Assembly (NCBI GenBank): GCA_029960955.1
Contig: JASBVS010000010.1
Span: 1-58,111, forward strand
Length of the DNA stretch: 58,111 bases
Direction of reading: 5' to 3'
Source of the DNA: Bacillota bacterium
GTDB taxonomy: Bacteria > Bacillota > Sulfobacillia > JAIMAT01
Under the pieces are notes generated by a model. It was not told the DNA's origin. It did no database searches and saw only the letters and a list, made by a program, of their open reading frames with translations. Below, one piece after another: positions 1 to 7,881 of the stretch; within the stretch, counting starts at the first letter, position 1; each line of letters opens with the position of its first letter. A program made the translations under genes and the position numbers.

Positions 1-867
1 CTCGCCGTGCGCCACCAGCTTGCCGTTGACCAGGATGTCGACCGGCTCGCCGGCCGCCCGGTCCAGCTCCACCACCGAGCCCGTGCCCAGCGCCAGCACC
101 TCGCGCACCGACTTGCTCGCGCGGCCCAGCTCCACCGTGATCTCGAGCGGCACGTCGTAGAGGAGCTCCAACCCCGCCGGGCTCTGGCCCGGGCGCGGGG
201 CGTCGAGGGGCTGCCAGACGTGGGGGTTGGAGGCCGCCTGGGTCGCCCGCGGCGTCGCGCCGCCGGTTCCCGCCCCGGCGTCGCCGGCCGGCTCCGGCTC
301 CTTCCGGGCGGGCGCCGCGCCCTCCGCCTTCGGGTGCGTCGCCGTCTCCACCAGGCTCCGGACGGCGGCCATGGGAGCCACCAGGCCGGCCTCGCAAGCC
401 TCGCCCCCGCCCTGCCAGTGGAAGAGGAAGCCGATCGGCTCCGCGGGAAGCGTCTCTCCGGGCGACCAGCTGTCGCCTGGGAGGACCTGGACGCTGCCGG
501 CGAGGACGCCGCTGAGCGCCTCGCCCAGCTGCCTGCACCAGGCTTCGAAGAGCGGGCCGCTCTCGCCCGGGCCCGGGCCGAGCCAGAGGACCCCCTCCCA
601 CTTGGGCATGCCCCCGCCGGCGACGCTCACCCGCTGGCCGGAGACGGCCGCGGCGGCGCGGCTGGGGGGCGCCTCCTCCCCGTCGACCTGCGCGCCCGCG
701 TCGAGGAGCGAGGGCGCCGCCTGGCGCAGAGCTTCCTCCAGCGCGCGGGCGAAGAGGTCGGCCAGCGCCTCCGCGGCCTCGGCGCCCAGACGCGGCGTCT
801 CCTCCTCCCGCTCGAGGCTCCGCCTGAGGGCGTCGATCTCTTCCTGGCTCAAGAGCGGATCGCTCAT
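1..867 (-). CDS. fliY: Flagellar motor switch protein FliY/FliN, 3'-truncated by window edge
   Basis: C-ring component of the flagellar switch on the cytoplasmic side of the MS ring. The protein opens with MSDPLLSQEEIDAL, the conserved N-terminal peptide of FliM/FliY that binds phosphorylated CheY. A middle part (about residues 80-190) resembles a degenerate CheC-like domain (LGEALSGVLAG), without the Asn expected in active CheC/FliY phosphatases. A proline/alanine-rich linker follows, then the FliN (SpoA) fold from about residue 225 (LELLYDVPLEITVELG). It is open at the left edge, so the last residues are missing. The ATG overlaps the fliM stop (ATGA), which indicates translational coupling. 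FliN with a long N-terminal extension is the alternative name; the family assignment is secure, the phosphatase role is not. Confidence 0.9.
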   Translation of the reverse strand, partial: MSDPLLSQEEIDALRRSLEREEETPRLGAEAAEALADLFARALEEALRQAAPSLLDAGAQVDGEEAPPSRAAAAVSGQRVSVAGGGMPKWEGVLWLGPGPGESGPLFEAWCRQLGEALSGVLAGSVQVLPGDSWSPGETLPAEPIGFLFHWQGGGEACEAGLVAPMAAVRSLVETATHPKAEGAAPARKEPEPAGDAGAGTGGATPRATQAASNPHVWQPLDAPRPGQSPAGLELLYDVPLEITVELGRASKSVREVLALGTGSVVELDRAAGEPVDILVNGKLVAHGE

Positions 868-1799
868 GCGCTCTCACCGTCCTCCTCCGGAAGGCGCGCC
901 ACGATCTCGACGGCCAGGTGGTGGCCCACCCGGCCGGGGCGCGCCGCGAACTTGGGTCGCCCCTGCACCGTCACCCGGACGGGAGCGCCGACGCGCTGGT
1001 CCAGGACGATCACGTCACCGACCTCGAGCTGGCAGAAGTCGCGGAGCTTCAGGCGCGCGTGGCCCAGCACCGCCGTCACCTGCACCGGCACGCGGCGCAG
1101 GACGCTCCGCATCTCCTGCTGCCGGTGCAGGACCCCCTCGCCCTCCCGCGTCAGCCAGCGCTCGGCGGTGAGCGCGGGCATGAGCGGCGCGATGGTGGTG
1201 TAGGGAAGGCCGATGCGCAGGAAGCCCTCCAGTTTCCCCAGGCGCAGGCTGACCAGCAGCCGGACCGCCATGTCGCCGGGCGGCGCCACCTGCGCGAGCA
1301 GCGGATTGGACTCCAGCGAGACCAGGGAGGCGTGGAGCGGCGTCACCGACTCCCAGGCTTCCTGCCAGCTCTGGACCAGGTCGCGGAAGAGCCGCTGGAG
1401 GAGCGCCTGCTCGATCTCGGTGATCGTCCTCAGGCGGTAGCTCTCCTCGCCCGCGCCGCCCAGCAGGCGGTCGATCAGCGCGAAGGCCACCTGCGGGTCG
1501 AGGCTCATCACCGCCTCGCCCTGCCACTCCTCCGCCCCGACGATGCCGATGATGGCGGGCTCCGCGATGCCGGAGAGGAACTGCTCGAAGCTGACCAGCT
1601 CCGCCAGCACCGAGACCGCCTGGACGTTCCCCCGCAGCCGCGTGGAGAGGAAGGTCGTCACCGCACGGGCGAAGTTCTCGTTGATCATGGCGAGGGTCCG
1701 GATCTGGTCCTTGGAGAGGCGGTCCGGCCTGCGGAAATCGTAGGCGCGCACCCTGGGCGCCGCTCCCGCCACTCCTCCTCGCCCGCTCGTCCGGATCAC
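864..1799 (-). CDS. fliM: Flagellar motor switch protein FliM
   Basis: Core switch protein linking FliG to FliN/FliY in the C ring. The 311-residue product has the FliM middle domain (INENFARAVTTFLSTRLRG, FEQFLSGIAEPAIIGI, DPQVAFALIDRLLGG) and a C-terminal SpoA domain (LGHARLKLRDFCQLEVGDVI). It starts with GTG, nine bases after a GGAGG Shine-Dalgarno. The usual N-terminal EIDALL peptide for CheY-P binding is absent: the protein begins a few residues before RVRAYDFRRPDRLSKDQ, which normally lies about 30-40 residues in. FliY next door does carry that peptide. It lies 48 bases after fliL and overlaps fliY by four bases. Confidence 0.96.
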   Translation of the reverse strand: MIRTSGRGGVAGAAPRVRAYDFRRPDRLSKDQIRTLAMINENFARAVTTFLSTRLRGNVQAVSVLAELVSFEQFLSGIAEPAIIGIVGAEEWQGEAVMSLDPQVAFALIDRLLGGAGEESYRLRTITEIEQALLQRLFRDLVQSWQEAWESVTPLHASLVSLESNPLLAQVAPPGDMAVRLLVSLRLGKLEGFLRIGLPYTTIAPLMPALTAERWLTREGEGVLHRQQEMRSVLRRVPVQVTAVLGHARLKLRDFCQLEVGDVIVLDQRVGAPVRVTVQGRPKFAARPGRVGHHLAVEIVARLPEEDGESA

Positions 1800-1847
1800 C
1801 GCCGCTTCCTCCCGTCTCCCGTCGCCCGGCGGGCGGAGGCCCGCCGC

Positions 1848-2279
1848 TCACTGGACCACGAAGTTGGTGAAGTAGACGTCGCGCACCACCACATTGGGAA
1901 CCGCCTTGGCCACCTCGTTCTGGATCCGCGTCCGCACGGCGTCCATCCCCTGCGCCCCGGCCAGCTCCGCCGCGCTGCTGGCGCGCAGGACGCGGAGGAT
2001 GGCGTCGCGGACCGCAGGCTCCGCGCTCTTCACCTGATCGGCCGCCGCCTGCCCGCCCACCTCCAGCACCACGTCCACCTGGACCAGGCGGGGCGGGTCG
2101 GCGTCGGACAGGTTGGTCGTCAGCGTGCCCACGTCGACCTCCACCGGCGGCCCCGCCTTGGCGGCCGGCGCCGAACCCTGGCCCGGGAGGGCGCAGGCGG
2201 CTGCGGCCAGGAGGAGGGCCGCCAGGAGGAGGCCCGCCCCGGCCCGCCGCCCCCGCGGCGCCGCCCGACGGGCGCTCAT
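1848..2279 (-). CDS. fliL: Flagellar basal body-associated protein FliL
   Basis: FliL is a membrane-anchored periplasmic/extracytoplasmic protein that associates with stator units and supports torque. The 143-residue product has a basic N-terminus, one hydrophobic segment (about residues 15-30, LLLAALLLAAAACAL) and a FliL-type C-terminal domain ending in VPNVVVRDVYFTNFVVQ. The hydrophobic segment ends in AAAC, which loosely resembles a lipobox but has Ala rather than Leu at -3, so a plain membrane anchor is more likely than lipidation. The ATG overlaps the flbD stop (ATGA). Overall identity is moderate, but position between flbD and fliM supports it. Confidence 0.87.
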   Translation of the reverse strand: MSARRAAPRGRRAGAGLLLAALLLAAAACALPGQGSAPAAKAGPPVEVDVGTLTTNLSDADPPRLVQVDVVLEVGGQAAADQVKSAEPAVRDAILRVLRASSAAELAGAQGMDAVRTRIQNEVAKAVPNVVVRDVYFTNFVVQ

Positions 2280-2485
2280 GGCTGCACCTCCCGCCGGCGG
2301 GGCCCGGCGGCGATCTTTCTGCGGTAGGCGACCACCCGCCGGATCACCTCGTCCGGACTCTCGGCCACGATCCAGCGATGGCCGTTCACGAGTGTGATCA
2401 CCGTGTCGGGCGTCGCTTCGACGGTCTCGATCATGTCGGCGTTGACGACCAGCTCATCACCGTTGAGCCGGGTGAGCCAGATCAC
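2276..2485 (-). CDS. flbD: FlbD/SwrD family flagellar protein
   Basis: Small cytoplasmic protein of the FlbD family (SwrD in Bacillus subtilis, where it raises flagellar power for swarming). The 69 residues show the family pattern: MIWLTRLNGDELVVNADMIE, then a TPDTVITLVNGHRWIVAES segment, then a basic tail. It starts with GTG behind an AAGGGATGA-type Shine-Dalgarno site. It sits between flgE and fliL, the standard Firmicutes position, and overlaps fliL by four bases. Confidence 0.92.
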   Translation of the reverse strand: MIWLTRLNGDELVVNADMIETVEATPDTVITLVNGHRWIVAESPDEVIRRVVAYRRKIAAGPRRREVQP

Positions 2486-2533
2486 GGCTCATCCCTTTCC
2501 TTTCGCCGTCGCGGCGCCATCCCGGCCGCGCGC

Positions 2534-3433
2534 CTACTGCTTCAGGTTCGTGAGAACCTGGAGCATCTGGTCGGCGGTGGTGATCACCTTGGCGTTGGCC
2601 TCGAAGCCGCGCTGGGTGGTGATCATGTTGGTGAACTCCTGCGCCAGGTCGACGTTGGACATCTCCAGGGCGTTGCTGTTCACCGTACCGGCCGCCGTGC
2701 CGGAACCGCCGACTTCATACAGGGGATTGTTCGTACCTGTAACGCCCGAGTTAGCCGAGGCCCGGTACTGCCCCCCGCCCAGCTCATCCAGGCCGGTGGG
2801 GTTCGGGAACACGGCCAGCGCGATATGCGCGATCGGCGTGATCGTACCGTCGGGCTGGATTCCATTCACGGTTCCATCTGCGCTGATGTTGTAATCGACA
2901 AACGTGTACGCAGAACCCAAACCAGGAGGCGTATACGACTGCCCGAGAACGATCTGGATCCTGTCGGTCGGGTTTGTCGTTGTCGGAGCTCCTGGCTGGG
3001 CACCATGACGCCAGCCGAGCACGTATTTCCCACTTTCCGCGTCAACCAGGTAGCCTTGCGCATCCAGCTTGAAGTCGCCAAGCCTCGTGTAGGTCAAGTT
3101 CGGGGGACTTGCGGTGTCGCCCAGGACGAAGAAGCCCTGACCTTGGATGGCCAGGTCGGTGGGCACGCCGGTCGACTGGAGCGCCCCCTGCGTCATCAGC
3201 TTGTCGATGCTGGCCAGGCGGACGCCGAGACCCACCTGCTGCGAGTTGATGCCGCCCACGCCGCCCTGCGGCGCGGCGGCGCCGGCCAGCATCTGGTAGA
3301 ACATGTCCGCGAAGATGCTCCGCGAGGCCTTGAAGGCCGGCGTGTTGACGTTGGCGATGTTGTTGCCGATCACGTCCATCGCCGTCTGGTTGGCGCGCAG
3401 GCCCGAGACCGCCGAGTACATGGAACGCATCAT
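2534..3433 (-). CDS. flgE: Flagellar hook protein FlgE
   Basis: Hook subunit exported by the flagellar type III system. The N-terminus (MYSAVSGLRANQTAMDVIGN, then NIANVNTPAFK) and C-terminus (SNVDLAQEFTNMITTQRGFE) are the coiled-coil segments shared by rod/hook proteins, with a 'LAIQGQGFFVLG' stretch near residue 107. At 299 residues it is short for a hook protein, so the D2 domain is small. The central part of the gene, roughly 2820-3120, is close to 50-55% GC with codons unlike the very GC-rich flanks, suggesting exchange of the surface domain. FlgG is the alternative, but linkage to flgD, fliK and flbD favours FlgE. Confidence 0.92.
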   Translation of the reverse strand: MMRSMYSAVSGLRANQTAMDVIGNNIANVNTPAFKASRSIFADMFYQMLAGAAAPQGGVGGINSQQVGLGVRLASIDKLMTQGALQSTGVPTDLAIQGQGFFVLGDTASPPNLTYTRLGDFKLDAQGYLVDAESGKYVLGWRHGAQPGAPTTTNPTDRIQIVLGQSYTPPGLGSAYTFVDYNISADGTVNGIQPDGTITPIAHIALAVFPNPTGLDELGGGQYRASANSGVTGTNNPLYEVGGSGTAAGTVNSNALEMSNVDLAQEFTNMITTQRGFEANAKVITTADQMLQVLTNLKQ

Positions 3434-3439
3434 GGCTTC

Positions 3440-3739
3440 CTAACCCCCCTGCGCGGTCGAGGCCGAGCCGCTCTGCAGCTGCTGGGCCGCCGCGATCTGG
3501 TCGAGCTTCTGCCGGATCTGTTCCAGCTCGCTCAGCATGCTGAACTGGGCCAGCTGGGTCACCCACTGCGTGCCGTCCATCGGCTGCAGCGGGTCCTGGT
3601 ACTGGAGCTGCGCCACCAGGAGCTGCAGGAAGCTCTGCTGCAACCCCGCGGCGGCCAGCGGATCCGTCGACTGCCCCGGGGCGACCGTCGCTCCCGCGCT
3701 CGTCCCCGTCGTCGCGCCCGTGGCGCTCACACCGCCCAC
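3440..3739 (-). CDS. flgD: Flagellar hook capping protein FlgD (short form)
   Basis: FlgD caps the growing hook and promotes FlgE polymerisation. The 99-residue product contains the conserved N-terminal FlgD region (LQQSFLQLLVAQLQYQDPLQ followed by PMDGTQWVTQLAQFSMLSEL). It lacks the C-terminal Tudor/FnIII-like domains of enteric FlgD (about 230 residues) and is shorter than the roughly 140-residue Bacillus protein. The GTG start has a GGGAGG site nine bases upstream. The gene ends six bases before flgE. Confidence 0.92.
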   Translation of the reverse strand: MGGVSATGATTGTSAGATVAPGQSTDPLAAAGLQQSFLQLLVAQLQYQDPLQPMDGTQWVTQLAQFSMLSELEQIRQKLDQIAAAQQLQSGSASTAQGG

Positions 3740-3793
3740 CGCAGCTCGCCTCCCTTCGCGGACCTGCTCTCGAACCGTTCCCCTGCCCTCTCC

Positions 3794-5368
3794 TCACAGG
3801 AGGAGGTCGACACCCGCCCCGCGCCACCTCGCCCGGCGCAGCTCGGGCGGCGCCAGGCCGCCGCCGCTTCCGCCCGGCTGGCCGGCGCCCGCCGCCGTCC
3901 AGGCCGCTCCGTGGCCGCCTGCCTCGTTCCCGCCGTAGGAAGCACCCCCCGCGGCGGACCCTGCTCCGCCGGAGCCGGCTCCCGCCGCAGCCTCGCCGCC
4001 GGCAGCGCCGGCTCCGAAGCCGCTCACCGTCACGCCGGCGAGCGGCACCCCCTGCCGGTTCAGGCCTTCCTGAAGCGCCGGGAGCGCGCGCAGGAGGAGC
4101 TCGTGCGCCGCCAGCCGCGTCGTCTCCAGATGGATGGCCACCTGCCCGCCGCTCTCGAGGCTGAGCCGCGCGGAGAGGTCGCCCACCCGCTCGCCGCTCA
4201 CGTGCACCTGCGCCTCGCGGGCCCCGAGGTGGAGCTGCGCCACCTGCTGCGCCGGCCCGCCGCCGGCCGCCCCGGCGCCCGTCTCGCCCTGCGGCGCCGG
4301 CTGGGCGGCCGCCTGGGCCGTGCCGCCGGGCTGCTGCGCGACCGGCGCGCCCGCCCCGCCTCCGGCCGTCGCTCCCGCCGGCGCCCGCGCCGCGACGGCA
4401 GCCGCCGCCACGGCTCCCGCCTCGCCCGCCTGCAGCGGGCCCGCGCCGCGGAGCGGTTCGGTGCGCACCGCCGGCTCCGCGCGCCCCGGGCTGCCCTGCC
4501 CCGGGCCGGCAGCGCCCGGGCTCCCCGCGTCGCCCGCCGGCGATCCCGCCTGCGTCGCCGCCGGCTGCTTCTCCGCGTTGCCAGCCGGGATGCCGGCCGG
4601 CTCGGCCTGAGCCGCCGGCCGGGCGGCCGCCTGGGCCGTGCCGCCGGGCTGCTGCGCGACCGGCGCGCCCGCCCCGCCCCGGGTGGGCGGTCCGGCCGCG
4701 GCGGGCTGCGCCGCCGCGCCGCCGGCCCGGATGCCGCCGGAACCGGGCGCCTCTGCCGACGCCGCCGGGGAAGTCGCCGGCGGGGTCGGGGTCGGCGTCG
4801 GCTGCGCCTCCGTTCCCTGCCCGGCGGCGACCGCTCCCGTGGCGGCAGCCGCCACGCCTGCCGGGATAGCAGGGTCCCGCCCGGCCGGCGCGGCGCCCTC
4901 CGCCGCCGTCCCCGAGGCGCCAAGCGCCTCGGGCGGCACGCCGGTCTCCGGCACGACGGCACCGCCGGTACCCTGCGCAGCGACCTGCGGACCGGCGGCG
5001 GCCGCCACCGTCGCCTCCCCCGTGCCCGGCGCGTCGCCCCTCCCCGCCGCGCCGTCCGCGGGCGGCAGCGGCGCAGGAAGCGCGGCGGAGGCCGCCACAG
5101 CGGCCAGAAGGGCAAGAAGCGTGCCTTCCTCGGCCTCATCGGCGCCCGCCCGGTCGGCCGGCGCCCGCGAGGCGCCTCCCTCCGGCGCGGCGGACGCCTG
5201 GCCGGGGTCGCCGGCCTGCTCCGGACGTCGCCCCGCGGCCTCCCCGAGCAGCGCCGCGAACGCGCCCGTCTGCGCCGCCGGCCGGGCGGCGGACTGCGCC
5301 GGGGCGGAGGGCGTCGCCCCCGCCGTCGCGTTCGCGGCGGCGGGGGCCGCCTCCAGCGGTGCGATCAT
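3794..5368 (-). CDS. fliK: Flagellar hook-length control protein FliK
   Basis: FliK is the secreted molecular ruler that sets hook length and switches the export apparatus to filament substrates. The 524-residue protein is a long, low-complexity Ala/Gly/Pro-rich linker followed by a Flg_hook-type C-terminal domain (RVGDLSARLSLESGGQVAIH, then LLLRALPALQEGLNRQGVPL). The linker contains two near-identical segments (GAGAPVAQQPGGTAQAAA) encoded by a perfect 58-bp direct repeat. The ATG follows AGGAAGGAGGTGAG and overlaps the fliJ stop. Assignment rests on the C-terminal domain plus position between fliJ and flgD. Confidence 0.9.
   Translation of the reverse strand: MIAPLEAAPAAANATAGATPSAPAQSAARPAAQTGAFAALLGEAAGRRPEQAGDPGQASAAPEGGASRAPADRAGADEAEEGTLLALLAAVAASAALPAPLPPADGAAGRGDAPGTGEATVAAAAGPQVAAQGTGGAVVPETGVPPEALGASGTAAEGAAPAGRDPAIPAGVAAAATGAVAAGQGTEAQPTPTPTPPATSPAASAEAPGSGGIRAGGAAAQPAAAGPPTRGGAGAPVAQQPGGTAQAAARPAAQAEPAGIPAGNAEKQPAATQAGSPAGDAGSPGAAGPGQGSPGRAEPAVRTEPLRGAGPLQAGEAGAVAAAAVAARAPAGATAGGGAGAPVAQQPGGTAQAAAQPAPQGETGAGAAGGGPAQQVAQLHLGAREAQVHVSGERVGDLSARLSLESGGQVAIHLETTRLAAHELLLRALPALQEGLNRQGVPLAGVTVSGFGAGAAGGEAAAGAGSGGAGSAAGGASYGGNEAGGHGAAWTAAGAGQPGGSGGGLAPPELRRARWRGAGVDLLL
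4303..4360 (-). repeat. 58-bp direct repeat, copy A, inside fliK
   Basis: This 58-base stretch is identical to 4621-4678, in the same orientation and reading frame, 318 bases apart (a multiple of three). It encodes part of the Gly/Ala/Pro/Gln-rich linker of FliK. Recombination between the copies would delete or add 106 codons without a frameshift. Confidence 0.95.
4621..4678 (-). repeat. 58-bp direct repeat, copy B, inside fliK
   Basis: Second copy of the perfect 58-bp repeat at 4303-4360. The similarity extends a few bases on the left with a single mismatch. It lies in the disordered ruler region of FliK, where length changes should alter hook length. Confidence 0.95.
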
Positions 5369-5826
5369 GCGGGCTCACCTCCTTCCTGGTGCCGGCGGAG
5401 CCAGCGCAGCCGCGCCACCTCGTCCAGCTCGCGCTGCTCGGAGCGTTGCTCCTCCAGCCGCCAGGCGAGCAACCGCCGCTCGCGCAGCCGCTCGAGGCTC
5501 CGCTCGCCCGTCCGCGCGGCGGCCAGCTGCGCGCGCGCCGCCTCCGCCTGGGCGGCGGCCTCCTGCTGGCGGGAGCGGGCCTCGCCGAGAAGCCGTTCCA
5601 GCTCCTCCAGCCAGGCGGCGTGCTGCCGCCACGTGCCGGAGAGGGTGCCGGTCCGCTCCTCCGCCCAGCGCCGGCGCGCCGCCGCCAGCGTCGACTCCAG
5701 CCGCCGGCACCGCTCTGCCGCCTCCTCCTCGCGGCGCATCGCCAGGCCCAGCGCCAGCTCGGCCGCCTGCCGCTCCTGGCGGCGAAGGTCGAGGAGCCTC
5801 TCCAGCCGGAAACGGAAGCGGCTCAC
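5365..5826 (-). CDS. fliJ: Flagellar export chaperone FliJ
   Basis: FliJ is the central stalk-like coiled-coil of the flagellar export ATPase complex; it links FliI to the FlhA gate and acts as an escort for export chaperones. The 153 residues begin FRFRLERLLDLRRQERQAAE and are almost entirely charged, Ala/Glu/Arg-rich helix with no Pro until the end, as expected. The start overlaps the fliI stop and its stop overlaps the fliK start (ATGA). Sequence conservation in this family is low; the call depends on the N-terminal motif and position. Confidence 0.92.
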   Translation of the reverse strand: MSRFRFRLERLLDLRRQERQAAELALGLAMRREEEAAERCRRLESTLAAARRRWAEERTGTLSGTWRQHAAWLEELERLLGEARSRQQEAAAQAEAARAQLAAARTGERSLERLRERRLLAWRLEEQRSEQRELDEVARLRWLRRHQEGGEPA

Positions 5827-7160
5827 GACGCGGGCACCCCCTCGAAGAGCGCCTCCAGCTCGCGGAGCGCGCTCTCCATGGCGACCCGGCTCTCCTGGTC
5901 CTGGATGGCGAAGGCGTTCATGGCCTCGATGCGGCGCACGGCCTCGTCGATCTCGCGGCTCGAACCGGGCCGGTAGGCGCCCACCTGGATCAGGTCCTCC
6001 GCCTCGCGGTAGACGGCCAGGAGCCGGCGGTAGGTCTGGGCCAGGGCCTGGTGGCGGGGCGAGGCCACCTGCGGCATGAGCCGGCTGACGCTCTCCAGCA
6101 CGTCGATGGCGGGGTAGTGGCCGCGGGAGGCCAGGCGGCGGCTGAGGACGATGTGGCCGTCGAGGATGCCGCGGACGGCGTCGGCGATCGGCTCGTTCAT
6201 GTCGTCGCCCTCGACGAGGACGGTGTAGAAGCCGGTGATGCTGCCGGCCTCCGTCTTGCCGGCCCGCTCCAGGAGGAGCGGCAGGGCGGCGAAGACGGAG
6301 GGCGGGTACCCCTTGGAGGCGGGCGGCTCGCCGGCGGCGAGGCCCACCTCGCGCGCCGCCATGGCGAAGCGGGTGACCGAGTCCATGAGCAGCAGCACGT
6401 TCATGCCGCGGTCGCGGTAGAACTCGGCCACGGTGGTGGCGGTGTGCGCCGCCTTCATCCGCACCACCGGCGGCTGGTCCGAAGTGGCGACCACCACGAC
6501 GGAGCGCGCCAGCCCCTCCGCCCCCAGGTCGCGCCGGAGGAAGTCGCCCACCTCCCGACCGCGCTCGCCCACCAGCGCGATGACGTTGACGTCGGCGTCG
6601 GTGCCGCGCGCCATCATGCCCAGGAGCGTGCTCTTGCCCACGCCGGAGCCGGCGAAGAGGCCGACGCGCTGGCCCTGTCCGATGGTGAGCAGCCCGTCGA
6701 TGGCGCGGACGCCGACGGAGAGCGGCTGCTCGATGGGCCGCCGGCGGAAGGGCGGCGGCGGCGGCGCCAGCACCGGCCGTCGCTCCTCCACCCGCCAGGC
6801 GCCTCCGCCGTCCACGGGGCGGCCCAGCGCGTCGACGACGCGGCCGAGCATCTCCTCGCCCAGCGGCACCTCCAGCGGCCGGCCCAGCGCCTCCACCTGC
6901 GCGCCCGGCCGGATGCCCTGCACGGGGCCGAGCGGCATGAGCAGCGTCCGGCCCTCGCGGAAGCCGACCACCTCCGCCAGCGCCTCGCCGGTCCCCTCCT
7001 CGACGCGGCAGAGCTCGCCCACCTCGCAGAGCGGGCCCCGCGCCTCCACCAGCAGGCCGACCACCTGGCTGACCCGGCCCTGCCGGGCCAGCAGGCGGCT
7101 CCGGCGGATCGCCCGCGTCGCCTCCTCCCAGTCGAGCACCTTCGGCGCCGGCTCAGCCAT
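5823..7160 (-). CDS. fliI: Flagellum-specific ATPase FliI
   Basis: Cytoplasmic ATPase of the flagellar type III export apparatus, related to the F1 beta subunit. In the 445-residue product the Walker A motif AGSGVGKS is at about residues 170-177, Walker B is in MNVLLLMDSVTRFAMAAREV, and a YPPSVFAALPLLLERAG segment follows. I place the start at ATG 7160 (MAEPAPKVLDWEEA); the frame is open further upstream but that part overlaps fliH and has no family resemblance. It overlaps fliH by eight bases and fliJ by four, consistent with coupled translation of the FliH-FliI-FliJ complex. Confidence 0.97.
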   Translation of the reverse strand: MAEPAPKVLDWEEATRAIRRSRLLARQGRVSQVVGLLVEARGPLCEVGELCRVEEGTGEALAEVVGFREGRTLLMPLGPVQGIRPGAQVEALGRPLEVPLGEEMLGRVVDALGRPVDGGGAWRVEERRPVLAPPPPPFRRRPIEQPLSVGVRAIDGLLTIGQGQRVGLFAGSGVGKSTLLGMMARGTDADVNVIALVGERGREVGDFLRRDLGAEGLARSVVVVATSDQPPVVRMKAAHTATTVAEFYRDRGMNVLLLMDSVTRFAMAAREVGLAAGEPPASKGYPPSVFAALPLLLERAGKTEAGSITGFYTVLVEGDDMNEPIADAVRGILDGHIVLSRRLASRGHYPAIDVLESVSRLMPQVASPRHQALAQTYRRLLAVYREAEDLIQVGAYRPGSSREIDEAVRRIEAMNAFAIQDQESRVAMESALRELEALFEGVPAS

Positions 7161-7881
7161 GGCGCAGCGCCTCCTCGATCCGCCGGCGGAGGGCGGCGAT
7201 CTGGCGGAGCAGCGTGGCGTCGAAGTCGCCGGCCTCGGTCTCCACGCGCAGGTCCAGCGGGCCGAGCCGCTCGTCCTCGGCCACCTCCAGCTCGACGCCG
7301 GGCAGGGCCGCGCCCAGCCCCTGCAGGCTGGCCTCGAGGATGGCACGGTCGCTGCGGCTGGCCAGGATGCGGGCGCGCGAGCGCGGACCCGCCTCGGCCA
7401 GGATGCCCCGCACCATGGCCACCAGCGCCTCCGGCTCCGCCTGCAGCTCGCGCCGCAGGAGGCGGGCGCCCACCTCGACGGCGAGCGCGGCCACGCCGGC
7501 TGGGACCGCCTCCAGCTCCGCCGCGGCCGCCGCCTCCGCCCGGGCGAGGAGATCCTCCGCCTCGGCCGCCAGCGCCGCCGCCCGCTCGGCCGCGTCGGCC
7601 ATCGCCGCCTGGTAGCCCTCCTCGTAGCCCTGGCGCCGCCCCTCCTCGCGGCCGGCCGCCCTGCCCTCCTCCAGGCCGCGGCGGAAGCCGTCGGCGTAGC
7701 CTTCGGCCTCCGCGCTCCGGCGCGCCTCCGCCAGCTCCTCGGCAGGCCCGCGCCCGGCTGTCGCGGCCGGCTCCGGCTCGGCCGCCGGCCGGCTCTCCGG
7801 GGGCAGGTCCTCCCAGAGCGCGCTGGTGGCGCGCCGCGTGGAGAGGCCGGCGCTCTTGAGCAGCCTAGACAAGGACCTCAT
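7153..7881 (-). CDS. fliH: Flagellar assembly protein FliH
   Basis: FliH is the peripheral-stalk-like regulator that binds FliI and docks it to the C ring. The 242-residue protein has a Pro/Ala-rich N-terminus, the diagnostic stretch of GxxxG-type repeats (GYADGFRRGLEEGRAAGREE and onward, about residues 62-95) and a C-terminal domain resembling V/F-type ATPase delta/E subunits (VGARLLRRELQAEPEALVAM). It overlaps fliG by 17 bases and fliI by eight. Confidence 0.93.
   Translation of the reverse strand: MRSLSRLLKSAGLSTRRATSALWEDLPPESRPAAEPEPAATAGRGPAEELAEARRSAEAEGYADGFRRGLEEGRAAGREEGRRQGYEEGYQAAMADAAERAAALAAEAEDLLARAEAAAAAELEAVPAGVAALAVEVGARLLRRELQAEPEALVAMVRGILAEAGPRSRARILASRSDRAILEASLQGLGAALPGVELEVAEDERLGPLDLRVETEAGDFDATLLRQIAALRRRIEEALRHG

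Noticed and set aside
1848-2279. FliL as a lipoprotein
   Set aside because: The Cys after AAA is not in a good lipobox and FliL proteins are membrane-anchored; evidence is too weak.
2378-6079. Long plus-strand open frame (1233 codons) across flgE to fliI
   Set aside because: It is a GC-driven shadow of the minus-strand flagellar genes; composition is Arg/Pro/Gly-rich without any domain, while the minus strand shows conserved motifs throughout.
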